14,964 nt of DNA from CAZTHC01 sp964613425 (lineage in GTDB: Bacteria > Bacillota > Clostridia > TANB77 > CAG-508): positions 1 to 14,964 of the forward strand of contig CAZTHC010000027.1 of assembly GCA_964613425.1 (NCBI GenBank), in the 5' to 3' direction. Below are positions 8,301 through 13,466 of this stretch, in pieces. A model generated the notes under the pieces. That model did no database searches and was not told the DNA's origin. It was given only the letters and a program-made list of their open reading frames with translations. The translations under genes were made by a program, and so were the position numbers. Each line of letters starts with the position of its first letter. Positions within the stretch are counted from its first letter, which is position 1.

Positions 8301-10458
8301 CTGTATTGTTTGGAATAGTGTTATTCAATACTTTATAAAAAACTTCTAAATCATATATCCCTTTTCCTGTAAATATTCCCTCTTCAAAATTATCTTGATA
8401 TATGTCTGATATTGCATTAGTATATGAATCTGTTCCACCCATACCTGCAAAAATTTTTGTAAATCTACTTTTTTTTGCAGATTCCAAATCTATTCCTACT
8501 CTGGGCTGTATTAGCCCATGTCCTGAAACTACTATATTTTTATTATTATCAATTTCTGGTTTATTTAATGGGTGTGCCATAGCTCCAATTAGCTCTAAGC
8601 CTGAATTTAGCACTAAATTCGTGTCTGCATCTAAGGTTATAACATATTTAATTCTAGGAATTTCTTCATTTTCTTTTAAAGTATTAACTAAAAATGGATT
8701 TCTCCCATTAACTAAAAATTCATTAAGCTCAATTAGAAGTCCTCTTTTTCTTTCCCAACCTAAATAACACTTTTCACTTGCATTCCAAAATCTCTTTCTA
8801 TATAAAAAGTGAAACTTAGGAAAAGCAGAATTTGCATATTTTTTATTTAATTCATTTACTGCATTAATTCCAGCCTGGCTAACTTGTTCATCAAAATCTT
8901 CTCTCTCATTCTTACTTGCACTTGCATCTCCTAATAAAGCAAAATATATATTTTCACTTTTATTTGCCCAATAATATACCTCCATTTTTTGAATTAATTC
9001 TTTAACTCTTTTAGCATCTTTAATTATTGTAGGAATTACAACAATAGTTGCATATTCATTAGGAACTCCTTGTATAAAATCCATTTTAGAAATTAGTTTA
9101 GGCTCTACAGATTTTCCTAATATATAGTTCAAAATTTGAATATATATTTCTGAAATTGGAATTATTGCTAAAACTGAAAAAATAATTGTAGTTACTATAT
9201 TTTTTTCATTTAAATAAAATAACACTCCAAATACAAAAGAAATTATTATTGTAGCAACATACACAGAAGCAATATACTGTTTTGAACTTTTATCTACTTT
9301 AATAATTTTTTTATTAGTTAAATCTGTTATTAATGTATCATATCCCTCTGAAACCAAGTAATATCCTATATGATTTTTCTTTGGAATTTCTCTGTTTTTT
9401 ATGGCAAGCTCTAACGCTTTTTTTGCTATATATATTTCAGATATTTTTGTTTTTTTAGATATATCTTTAATCCTATTCCTATAATATTCTTTTGTTTTAA
9501 AATCCATTTTGCCATATATATTTACTGGGTCATTTCTTAAAATTTCTTCTACTCCGTTAATTCTCTCAAAAAGCTCTAAAAAATTTAACCTTAATATTTC
9601 TTTTATGCTTGTTATACAATTGCCTACATTTACTTTACTTACAGCAATATCAAAGTGTTCTTTTTTTATTATTTCAGAAACAGTAAATCCCATTTTATTT
9701 ACTTGCTCTTCTAAAATATTCAAATATGGACCACCTTGTTTTCCATATTTTTTTAACTTATATGACATATATTCGATAAAAGGGTTTTTCATTTCCTTAT
9801 GCGAAATCTGCTTTGTATTTATACTTTGTGGATATTTAAAAATTAAATTTTTAGTTTCCTTTTTTTCAACTAATCTTTCAACAATATTTTCTACCTTGAA
9901 TTTCTGTAATTGAGAAGAATAAATTTTCTCACATATTTCTCTTATTTTTTCTATTATAGATATTTGTAAAAATATTTGAATATTCCAAATTTCTTCCATT
10001 GCAAGGGTTTTGTGAGTTTGATAAGCTTGTAAACACACTTTTAAGTTTTCAGGATTTATTTTATTATCTGTATATGCAACAATTTCATTTGCTAAAAGAT
10101 AAATCCTTGCAAACCCCATATATGGCCCATTTGCTATTTTAGAAAATTTCTTATATTTTTTCAAAGGCATTTCTTTGAATATTGTTTTAATTGCCTCTTC
10201 AATAATGTAATAATTATCTAAAATCCATTCGCCCGCTGGATGTATACCAATCCCAAGCTTTAGATGTTCATTTAATAACATATATGTTTTTGTTATATAT
10301 TTATAATTATCTACTACTCTTGGTATTGGATATGTTGATTTATATGAATTATCATTTATGGCATATTCAGATGCTATTTTTTCCATATATAAAATTAATT
10401 GATTTTTTTCTAAAGCTGTTCCATTTGGCACCAATATATCATTATTCATCTTTCTCAA
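2371..10458 (-). CDS. Cyclic beta-1,2-glucan synthase-type GT84/GH94 protein
   Basis: This is a giant membrane protein of about 2,695 residues, close to the 2,800-2,900 of NdvB, ChvB and Cgs. These enzymes polymerise glucose from UDP-glucose into beta-1,2-glucan, cyclise it and trim it. After a soluble N-terminal part come two membrane segments (about 395-450). The glycosyltransferase core carries VITLDADTN (D610, D612) and HRWIRGDFQ (R758 to Q765), and further membrane segments lie near 795-840 and 925-965. A glycoamylase/GH189-like region follows (about 1010-1400; LPPDN, TSPTNIGLG, AHHQGL). A beta-sandwich at about 1430-1700 has VSPSDAVEIRRLEIKN. A second sandwich and GH94 barrel run from about 1900 to 2600, with HWWHEE, GSGDWNDG (from about 2374, bearing the GH94 catalytic acid) and GGQYTHAAVW. 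All parts look intact. The start is uncertain: TTG at 10458, ten bases after AAGGAG, or ATG at 10449. The product linkage is inferred from family. Confidence 0.88.
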   Translation of the reverse strand: MRKMNNDILVPNGTALEKNQLILYMEKIASEYAINDNSYKSTYPIPRVVDNYKYITKTYMLLNEHLKLGIGIHPAGEWILDNYYIIEEAIKTIFKEMPLKKYKKFSKIANGPYMGFARIYLLANEIVAYTDNKINPENLKVCLQAYQTHKTLAMEEIWNIQIFLQISIIEKIREICEKIYSSQLQKFKVENIVERLVEKKETKNLIFKYPQSINTKQISHKEMKNPFIEYMSYKLKKYGKQGGPYLNILEEQVNKMGFTVSEIIKKEHFDIAVSKVNVGNCITSIKEILRLNFLELFERINGVEEILRNDPVNIYGKMDFKTKEYYRNRIKDISKKTKISEIYIAKKALELAIKNREIPKKNHIGYYLVSEGYDTLITDLTNKKIIKVDKSSKQYIASVYVATIIISFVFGVLFYLNEKNIVTTIIFSVLAIIPISEIYIQILNYILGKSVEPKLISKMDFIQGVPNEYATIVVIPTIIKDAKRVKELIQKMEVYYWANKSENIYFALLGDASASKNEREDFDEQVSQAGINAVNELNKKYANSAFPKFHFLYRKRFWNASEKCYLGWERKRGLLIELNEFLVNGRNPFLVNTLKENEEIPRIKYVITLDADTNLVLNSGLELIGAMAHPLNKPEIDNNKNIVVSGHGLIQPRVGIDLESAKKSRFTKIFAGMGGTDSYTNAISDIYQDNFEEGIFTGKGIYDLEVFYKVLNNTIPNNTVLSHDLLEGCYLRCGLASDILLMDGYPYKYMAYVSRMHRWIRGDFQISLWLTNYVKNRKGEKKQNPLNALSRFKILDNLRRNIVTIIVMFLLIIAVFKVKNNEFLIWISLITIFIPTILDNLNYIVFRKEPGQGYITAYKSFASRVTNLQGSILRILLELSFLPNKAYKTINAIVKTIYRMKISKQNLLEWTTAEEAEKQAKTDIFSYYKNMISNVIIGLIFVLASNVFLKILGVLWLIGPAIAWYVSKEIYNKKPAEQLNSKEKEYILEVGNKTWSFFRDLINEENNFLPPDNIQEDRREKIARRTSPTNIGLGMLAVISAYDLKYIDLKQCIDLLENMINTINKLTKWNGHLYNWYNTETLEPLFPRYISSVDSGNFIGYLYIVKQFLEENLLDDRIIILKNFVESFINKTDFSVLFDNKKRLFSIGFNIEENKLTDSYYDLLASEARQASFVAIAKKDITSKHWNNLSRTLTSLNGYKGLISWSGTAFEYLMPNINMKMHSGSLLDESCKFMIMSQREYAKKLGIIWGISESAYNLRDLNFNYQYKAFGIPWLGLKRGLADEMVVSSYGLILAIVYEPKEVIKNLKILENEGMYNKYGFYEAIDFTTARLKYGQKNALIKTYMAHHQGLILISINNLINSEVMNNRFNKNPEIEAIDILLQERMPDKAIITKEKKEKVEKIKAKDYETYTERIFTKLDEKIQRSNVISNGNYTICNKLNGTGFSKWRNIYINKFKQTEDYSQGILFYIKNIRTNKVYANTVLNEFEKPDRYVTSFAPDRTKYVRIDGNIETTTYVTVSPSDAVEIRRLEIKNNGWNDETLEITSAFEPVLSLKEQDYAHPAFNNLFLTFEYIDELNSVLIQRKKREQNQNEVYLGSIFNTEHETIGDFEYEIDKEKFFGRENIGIPQAVIESKPLGKRLGLVTDSVVAMKRTIKIKAKEKVYLDFVISISNNKQEVIDLISKYKNQNEVSKLIELAKAKAEAEAIYLTTTGKEIELYQNILTYLIFENPLKKLQIGEVPKEVFSQSELWKYGISGDVPILLVKIQDANDIYVVSEVLKAYEYLKIKDININIVILNEEINSYEQYVKDAVYSEILNKQLDYLQNSEIYVINSSEVSKRDIDLLDVTANLIINAQKGSIATQLKELEDEYINIENNIAEEFFSYIEEAETAEIDNAQNLKYNNEYGGFSESGEEYNIKINKNKKLPTVWSHIMANEKFGTLVTQNLGGYTWSENCRLNRLTVWNNNQVLDIPSEIIYLKDKINGNIWSFNNSLNKKNIDMNVTYGFGYAKYKMMYNGILQELQVFVPKNDATKINIIKLNNTTASKKEISIIYYLKIAMAEDELKSLGFIDVRKDGNMVYAKKVYSNEFKNDILYATSSEIINSFTGNKNKFIGLKTLEIPKGVTNVNLDNKSGFGEKPCVAFEIKVQLDPYENKEISLVFGKEESIINTKDMSYKYSKISNCTEELKKIKQYWNGLLNTIKVKTPIESINIMLNGWSIYQTITSRLWAKTGYYQSGGAIGFRDQLQDTLALKYLDIEFMKKQIIRHCEHQFLEGDVEHWWHEETKRGIRTKFSDDLLWLCYSVAEYLEATSDYEFLDVKVPYLSGELLSEDIDERYDIYEKSDISGSIYEHCIKSIEKSLNFGENGIPKIGSGDWNDGLNTVGNKGKGESVWLGFFLYDILNKFIPICKVKGDEEKTARYEDINLKLKKSLNSICWDGRWFKRAFTDNGETLGSIENEECRIDSISQSWGVISKAADNDKKYIALESLENHLIDKENGIIKLLDPPFNKGKIEPGYIKAYLPGVRENGGQYTHAAVWVIIALTYLGFGDKAEEYYKMINPIEHARTREMAQKYKVEPYVISADIYGANNLVGRGGWTWYTGSSSWFYKAGVENILGFKIRSGYIFLEPCISSKWEEYTIQYKYKTSVYNIKVKNPQKRNCGQIDKMIINGVEEEEKRIKLLDNGQIYEIEVII

Positions 10459-10480
10459 TTTTTTTCAACTCCTTGAAATA

Positions 10481-10492
10481 TGTAAATTTACA
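10481..10492. promoter_or_regulatory. Perfect 12-bp palindrome TGTAAATTTACA, operator-like
   Basis: TGTAAATTTACA is its own reverse complement, and flanking ATAT/ATAT-like bases extend it imperfectly. It lies about 23-34 bases upstream of the glucan synthase start, just before its AAGGAG site, in the gap shared with the divergent HD-GYP gene. That is where a dimeric repressor would block transcription of the large gene. AT-rich DNA makes such palindromes by chance fairly often, and I cannot name the regulator. Confidence 0.35.
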
Positions 10493-10530
10493 AATATTTT
10501 GCTCTTTTTTTATCTTTTTTATTCATTTTA

Positions 10531-10561
10531 TTGACCAAAGCAATACTAATTGTGATATAAT
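10531..10561 (+). promoter_or_regulatory. Promoter for the HD-GYP gene
   Basis: TTGACC and a perfect TATAAT are separated by 19 bases, longer than the ideal 17. An extended -10 TG-A directly before TATAAT would compensate. Initiation near 10568 would give a leader of about 49 bases before the ATG at 10617. No equally good promoter is seen on the minus strand for the divergent glucan synthase gene. Confidence 0.6.
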
Positions 10562-10586
10562 TTATTAAATTTAATAAAATTTTTAT

Positions 10587-10612
10587 TAGAGCACTATTGC
10601 TCTATCAGGAGG
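10587..10612 (+). promoter_or_regulatory. Leader hairpin abutting the HD-GYP ribosome binding site
   Basis: TAGAGCA and TGCTCTA form a perfect seven-base-pair stem with a CTAT loop (10587-10604). Two bases later comes a full AGGAGG (10607-10612), four bases before the ATG. The stretch AGGAGGTCCT can also fold on itself. Such a stem can protect the 5' end or modulate ribosome access. The leader is too short for a typical riboswitch. Confidence 0.4.
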
Positions 10613-10616
10613 TCCT

Positions 10617-11552
10617 ATGATAGAAAACTTTGATTTTTATGATAAAACAGTTTTAAAGTCTTACAACTTAGAAGCAACAATGAGATATCAATTGAATTTA
10701 TTAGATACATTAGATGTATATACTCGTAAGCATTGCGAAAACGTAGCAAACCTTACCTGTAGAATTTGTGAATATTTAAATTATAGTCAAGAATTTACTA
10801 TATATTGCACTATTTGTGCGTATTTACATGATATTGGAAAAATGTTTATACCTGCAAAAATTCTACAAAAAAATGGTCCTCTTACAGATGAAGAATATGA
10901 AATAATGAAAAAACATACAACTCTTGGTTACAATATGTGTATGAACGATAAGAGCTTACAACTATACGCACGTGGTCCAAAATTTCACCATGAAGCATTA
11001 GATGGTTCTGGTTACCCAGAAGGCTTAAAGGCAAAAGATATTCCATTAGAAGGACAAGTTATTAGAGTAGCCGATGTTTTTGATGCTCTTGTTAGTAAAA
11101 GACAATATAAATCTCATATAGACATTTCAGATACTTTACAAATAATAATTAAAGACACAAATCCTACTGCAACACGTTCTACATTAGAAGATATCGTTCA
11201 TGACGCAAAAGTTGGAAAAGTTAACCCTAAAATAGTAAAAGCATTGCTTAAAGTAATTATAGATGATACAGAATATGAAATTTCTTGTGCAGATGATTAT
11301 ATAAAATATTTGAAAGAAGAAATAAAAAGACTAGAAGAAATTGATATGTATTACAAAAAAATGAATGATACAAAAAACGAGAATAAAAAAGCATATTTTA
11401 TGGAAGGTATAAAATATTTATTACGTCAAGGAGAAACAGTTGAAAACTACCCAACAGTACTAAAAGAATATAAGGAAGCAGTTGTTGTTCGTAAAGAAAG
11501 AATTGATAAATTGTATGTTGAGATAAAAAAAATTAAAAAGTTAAAGGTATAG
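10617..11552 (+). CDS. Stand-alone HD-GYP domain phosphodiesterase
   Basis: The protein has 311 residues and an HD-GYP domain in its first two thirds. HD-GYP enzymes hydrolyse cyclic-di-GMP (some act on cGAMP) at a metal centre. Visible signature residues are H39, the HD pair H71-D72 in LHDIGK, H100, the HH pair 124-125, HHEALDGSGYP ending in the GYP triad (132-134), and D153 in RVADVFDAL. No receiver, GAF, PAS or membrane segment precedes it; only about 20 residues lie before the domain. The C-terminal third (about 220-311) is rich in K and E and probably forms helices or a coiled coil. The ATG follows a full AGGAGG at four bases. It is transcribed away from the glucan synthase gene. Catalysis is likely since the motifs are intact; substrate and regulator are unknown. 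Confidence 0.85.
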   Translation: MIENFDFYDKTVLKSYNLEATMRYQLNLLDTLDVYTRKHCENVANLTCRICEYLNYSQEFTIYCTICAYLHDIGKMFIPAKILQKNGPLTDEEYEIMKKHTTLGYNMCMNDKSLQLYARGPKFHHEALDGSGYPEGLKAKDIPLEGQVIRVADVFDALVSKRQYKSHIDISDTLQIIIKDTNPTATRSTLEDIVHDAKVGKVNPKIVKALLKVIIDDTEYEISCADDYIKYLKEEIKRLEEIDMYYKKMNDTKNENKKAYFMEGIKYLLRQGETVENYPTVLKEYKEAVVVRKERIDKLYVEIKKIKKLKV

Positions 11553-11581
11553 ATTGAATTTATATCACATCCAATTAAAAT

Positions 11582-11611
11582 TGTAGGGGTCGGCGTCCTC
11601 GACGACCCACA
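11582..11611 (+). repeat. GC-rich inverted repeat, copy 1 (TGTAGGGG...CCCACA type)
   Basis: The element begins TGTAGGGG and ends CCCACA. Inside, GGGTCG (11587-11592) pairs with CGACCC (11603-11608). It is far more GC-rich than its surroundings and lies just after the HD-GYP stop codon. Its ends match the copy at 13359-13385, which lies in the opposite orientation, while the core sequence differs. Resembles small dispersed REP/MITE-like hairpin elements. Confidence 0.6.
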
Positions 11612-11639
11612 AATAAAATCACACATTCGTTGCAAAACG

Positions 11640-11667
11640 TACGGGTAGGGTTGCATCTCTGCCCGTA
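11640..11667 (+). repeat. GC-rich inverted repeat, copy 2 (TACGGG...CCCGTA)
   Basis: TACGGG (11640-11645) pairs with CCCGTA (11662-11667), with a second short AG/CT pairing inside. It lies about 28 bases after copy 1, with an ordinary AT-rich spacer, so the two may form one composite element of about 86 bases. It also has a GTAGGG string but different outer ends, so its membership of the same family is less sure. Confidence 0.5.
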
Positions 11668-11679
11668 ACTACAAATATT

Positions 11680-11708
11680 AAAGCTAGTAACATTTTGTTA
11701 CTAGCTTT
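11680..11708 (-). terminator. Terminator of the DUF4116-like gene
   Basis: AAAGCTAGTAAC and GTTACTAGCTTT form a perfect 12-base-pair stem with a five-base loop. It lies 10 bases after the stop codon of the minus-strand gene at 11719-12000. The tail on that strand is TTTAATATTT, moderately T-rich. Since the HD-GYP gene converges on it from the other side, it may serve both, although the plus-strand tail is poorer. Confidence 0.7.
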
Positions 11709-11718
11709 GTACATTACT

Positions 11719-12000
11719 TTACCAGTTTCTTACAAGTTTCTTAAGAGTTTCGTCATTACGCAGTTCTTCTGATGCATCCACTAATGCATCACCATTTTTT
11801 CGAACTGCAGTAAGAACCACTTCTTTATCCGCTCTTAGTTCGGTTGAAAGATTCATTAAGTGCATACCACATCTTGCTACAGCATCAATAACATTCTCTC
11901 TATCTGATTTAATTTCTACTACTGCTTCCCCTGACTGAAATAAATCAGACTCTTTTTCCTTTAACCGATCTTCTTTTTTATTAGAAAGATACTTATCCAT
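11719..12000 (-). CDS. Small DUF4116-like repeat protein
   Basis: The protein has 93 residues, no signal peptide and no membrane segment. After a charged head (about residues 1-30, rich in K, E, D) it has two tandem helical units: DRENVIDAVARCGMHLMNLS followed by TELRA, then DKEVVLTAVRKNGDALVDAS followed by EELRN, and the beginning of a third (DETLKKLV). The pattern D+EVVL.AV..NG.AL..AS.ELRND is what I know from DUF4116 (PF13475), a repeat of unknown function. Identification is from memory of the motif, not from a search. The ATG has a near-ideal AAGGAGG site seven bases upstream. The gene is a single transcription unit with its own full-consensus promoter and its own terminator, so it is probably well expressed. 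No function can be given; repeats of this kind usually suggest protein-protein contacts. Confidence 0.78.
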   Translation of the reverse strand: MDKYLSNKKEDRLKEKESDLFQSGEAVVEIKSDRENVIDAVARCGMHLMNLSTELRADKEVVLTAVRKNGDALVDASEELRNDETLKKLVRNW

Positions 12001-12053
12001 TATAATTCCTCCTTAAATCTTATTGTTTTCTATTTAAACTGCCTTCGCAGGAA

Positions 12054-12095
12054 TTTGGAAACTAATGTATATATAAGTTCACTTGGAACTAATGT
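12054..12095 (-). repeat. Pair of direct repeats in the leader of the DUF4116-like gene
   Basis: On the minus strand ACATTAGTTCCAA (near 12083-12095) recurs as ACATTAGTTTCCAA (near 12055-12068), 28 bases further downstream, differing by one T. The first copy sits at the expected transcription start and the second inside the leader, about 55 bases before the ATG. Between and after them, small hairpins (AGTTC/GAACT; CTGC/GCAG) are possible. The position fits an operator or a leader-RNA element; nothing identifies which. Confidence 0.45.
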
Positions 12096-12099
12096 AGGA

Positions 12100-12128
12100 A
12101 TTATACCATATTTACATAACGCTGTCAA
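12100..12128 (-). promoter_or_regulatory. Full-consensus sigma-A promoter for the DUF4116-like gene
   Basis: On the minus strand a perfect TTGACA, a 17-base spacer and a perfect TATAAT, the last preceded by TGG as an extended -10. This is the strongest promoter in the window. It directs transcription toward 11719-12000, with a predicted start near 12093 and a leader of about 90 bases. It begins immediately downstream of the mazF terminator. Confidence 0.88.
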
Positions 12129-12131
12129 TGT

Positions 12132-12156
12132 AAAAAGGGCATACTCTTTATGCCCT
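12132..12156 (-). terminator. Terminator of the mazF gene
   Basis: On the minus strand AGGGCATA and TATGCCCT form an eight-base-pair stem with an AAGAG loop, followed by TTTTTA. It lies about 31 bases after the mazF stop codon and directly before the promoter of the next gene, so the two units are separated. Confidence 0.82.
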
Positions 12157-12187
12157 ATACATTTTTGCAACATATTTTATCAATGCT

Positions 12188-12535
12188 TTATTCTAATCCG
12201 AAACTTACTCCTATTGCACTGTTTATTCTATCCATTATTTGATTATTATCTATATGCCCTATTTTTTCTTTTAACCTACTTTTATCTATTGTTCTTATCT
12301 GTTCTGCCAATACAACAGATTCTGATTTCAACCCAAATTTTTCTGAGTCTAACTCTATATGCGTTGGTAATTTTGTTTTATTTTGTTGTGATGTAATTGC
12401 AGCTGCAATTACTGTTGGACTATATTTGTTTCCTACATCATTTTGTATTATTAATACTGGTCGTATTCCACCTTGTTCTGAACCAATAACTGGACTTAAA
12501 TCTGCATAAAACATATCTCCTCTTTTGATTACCAT
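12188..12535 (-). CDS. mazF: MazF/EndoA-type mRNA interferase toxin
   Basis: The product has 115 residues and is very close to B. subtilis EndoA (MazF/NdoA), which cuts single-stranded mRNA at UACAU and is held in check by EndoAI (MazE). The N-terminal half has KRGDMFYADLSPV, GSEQGGIRPVLIIQND and AAAIT; the catalytic pair of the family is present as R25 and T48, so the enzyme should be active. The C-terminal LPTHIELD and LAEQIRTIDK stretches also fit, and the length is normal. The ATG follows GGAG. No antitoxin gene is seen: the 100 bases upstream hold no reading frame of useful size, and the next gene is GerS-like. In C. difficile, as I recall, gerS, alr2, mazE and mazF lie in a row, so the position fits a contracted version of that locus. 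Confidence 0.93.
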   Translation of the reverse strand: MVIKRGDMFYADLSPVIGSEQGGIRPVLIIQNDVGNKYSPTVIAAAITSQQNKTKLPTHIELDSEKFGLKSESVVLAEQIRTIDKSRLKEKIGHIDNNQIMDRINSAIGVSFGLE

Positions 12536-12635
12536 ATATCTTCACTCCTGCTTTTTATGTTTTATATTTTAAACATTTGCAGAAGGTAAATGTTATATGT
12601 TTCTTTCTAGATTATTTAACTTAAAAGCTACTTTC

Positions 12636-13280
12636 TTATCGCTTCCGCAAGCTGTTTATTTCAATACTATTATATAATATGTAGATTTTGTCGTTTTGTG
12701 TAGTATCTTCTATTTCTAAACTAATAGGCTTGCGTGTAGATTTATCTATTGTTAATTTTTTTCTTGATACATATATATTGTCTGTGTTTACTTTTACAGA
12801 TAATACTATTTTACCATTTTCTTCGTACATTTCGTTTTCATTAGCTTTAAAATCTTCTATGAAAGAATTTAACCATAAATTATTGCTTCCTATATTTTTA
12901 TAATTTTCGTATATTTCATTTAAATTCTTATTTGTATTTTCTAATTTCAAATTTGTTCCATCAAAATTCATTGTTAGTCCATTTATTGATATTGGATTTA
13001 GAAATTCCTGTTTGTAATTATTTTCTCCATAATAGCATTGTTTTACTATATATGTATTTGTATTTTTGTTACTGTTTATGGTTATATTTGCTTCTGCCTC
13101 AAATGACTGCATATTTAAAATATATTCTTTAATCTTTTCAGCTGATTGATTATTTATATTATTTCCCAGTTTTAAAATATTATAATTATTTTTTGATAAA
13201 AATATAAATAACATTATTAAAAGTATAATTATAGTAGGTATTATAAAAACAATTTTTTTTATTTTCTTTTTCTTCCTCAT
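12636..13280 (-). CDS. GerS/LolA-like membrane-anchored protein
   Basis: The protein has 214 residues with a basic head (MRKKKKIKK), one hydrophobic segment (about residues 10-29) and an outward-facing domain rich in N, K and beta-strand patterns (NITINSNKN, KIVLSVKVN, KPISLEIED). This layout and the strand pattern resemble the LolA-fold family to which the clostridial germination lipoprotein GerS belongs. GerS is needed in C. difficile for cortex processing in spores. Unlike GerS, it has no lipobox cysteine near the membrane segment, so it would be a transmembrane anchor and not a lipoprotein. The gene lies directly upstream of mazF, as the gerS locus does in C. difficile, which supports the call. 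The ATG follows AAGGAGA. Similarity is remote; a general membrane protein of unknown role is the alternative. Confidence 0.55.
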   Translation of the reverse strand: MRKKKKIKKIVFIIPTIIILLIMLFIFLSKNNYNILKLGNNINNQSAEKIKEYILNMQSFEAEANITINSNKNTNTYIVKQCYYGENNYKQEFLNPISINGLTMNFDGTNLKLENTNKNLNEIYENYKNIGSNNLWLNSFIEDFKANENEMYEENGKIVLSVKVNTDNIYVSRKKLTIDKSTRKPISLEIEDTTQNDKIYILYNSIEINSLRKR

Positions 13281-13321
13281 ACAAATTTCTCTCCTTCATT
13301 TTGATATTTTTTGAATTGCAC

Positions 13322-13350
13322 ATATTACATTCACAATAAATTCATATCAA
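13322..13350 (-). promoter_or_regulatory. Possible promoter for the GerS-like gene
   Basis: On the minus strand TTGATA and TAATAT are separated by 17 bases and lie about 45 bases upstream of the ATG. Both boxes deviate from consensus, and AT-rich DNA gives such matches easily. I could not recognise a sporulation sigma-factor site with any confidence. Confidence 0.3.
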
Positions 13351-13358
13351 CGTTTATT

Positions 13359-13385
13359 TGCGGGCGTATACGATACGCCCCTACA
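13359..13385 (-). repeat. GC-rich inverted repeat, copy 3 (TGTAGGGG...CCCGCA type)
   Basis: On the minus strand the element begins TGTAGGGG and ends CCCGCA. GGGCGTAT pairs perfectly with ATACGCCC around a CGT loop. The ends match copy 1 at 11582-11611, in the opposite orientation, while the core is different. It lies in the gap between the dus terminator and the GerS-like gene. Confidence 0.62.
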
Positions 13386-13431
13386 TTTTTTTAATACATC
13401 AGCTAAATGCAGATGATATATTTCTTAACAC

Positions 13432-13462
13432 AAAAAAATATCAGTAATTTCTTACTGATATT
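13432..13462 (-). terminator. Terminator of the rodA-dus unit
   Basis: On the minus strand AATATCAGTAA and TTACTGATATT form a perfect 11-base-pair stem with a GAAA tetraloop, followed by a run of T (13432-13438). It begins 5 bases after the dus stop codon and closes the transcription unit coming from rodA. Confidence 0.88.
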
Positions 13463-13466
13463 CTAT

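Noticed and set aside
7940..9913. Plus-strand open frames of 60-230 codons opposite the glucan synthase gene
   Set aside because: They lie antisense to strongly conserved coding sequence, lack ribosome binding sites and encode low-complexity hydrophobic stretches typical of AT-rich shadow frames.
11447..11656. Minus-strand reading frame of 69 codons running through the GC-rich repeats
   Set aside because: It overlaps the end of the HD-GYP gene in antisense, has no good ribosome binding site, and half of it is translated hairpin repeat. It is a by-product of the repeat.
12055..12096. TACAT in both direct repeats upstream of the DUF4116-like gene as MazF cleavage sites
   Set aside because: UACAU is expected every few hundred bases in DNA of this composition, and the first copy lies at or upstream of the predicted transcription start, so it may not be transcribed.
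12572..12594. AACATTT / AAATGTT hairpin upstream of mazF as a regulatory element
   Set aside because: Seven AT-rich pairs with a nine-base loop are weak and easily found by chance here; no second feature supports it.
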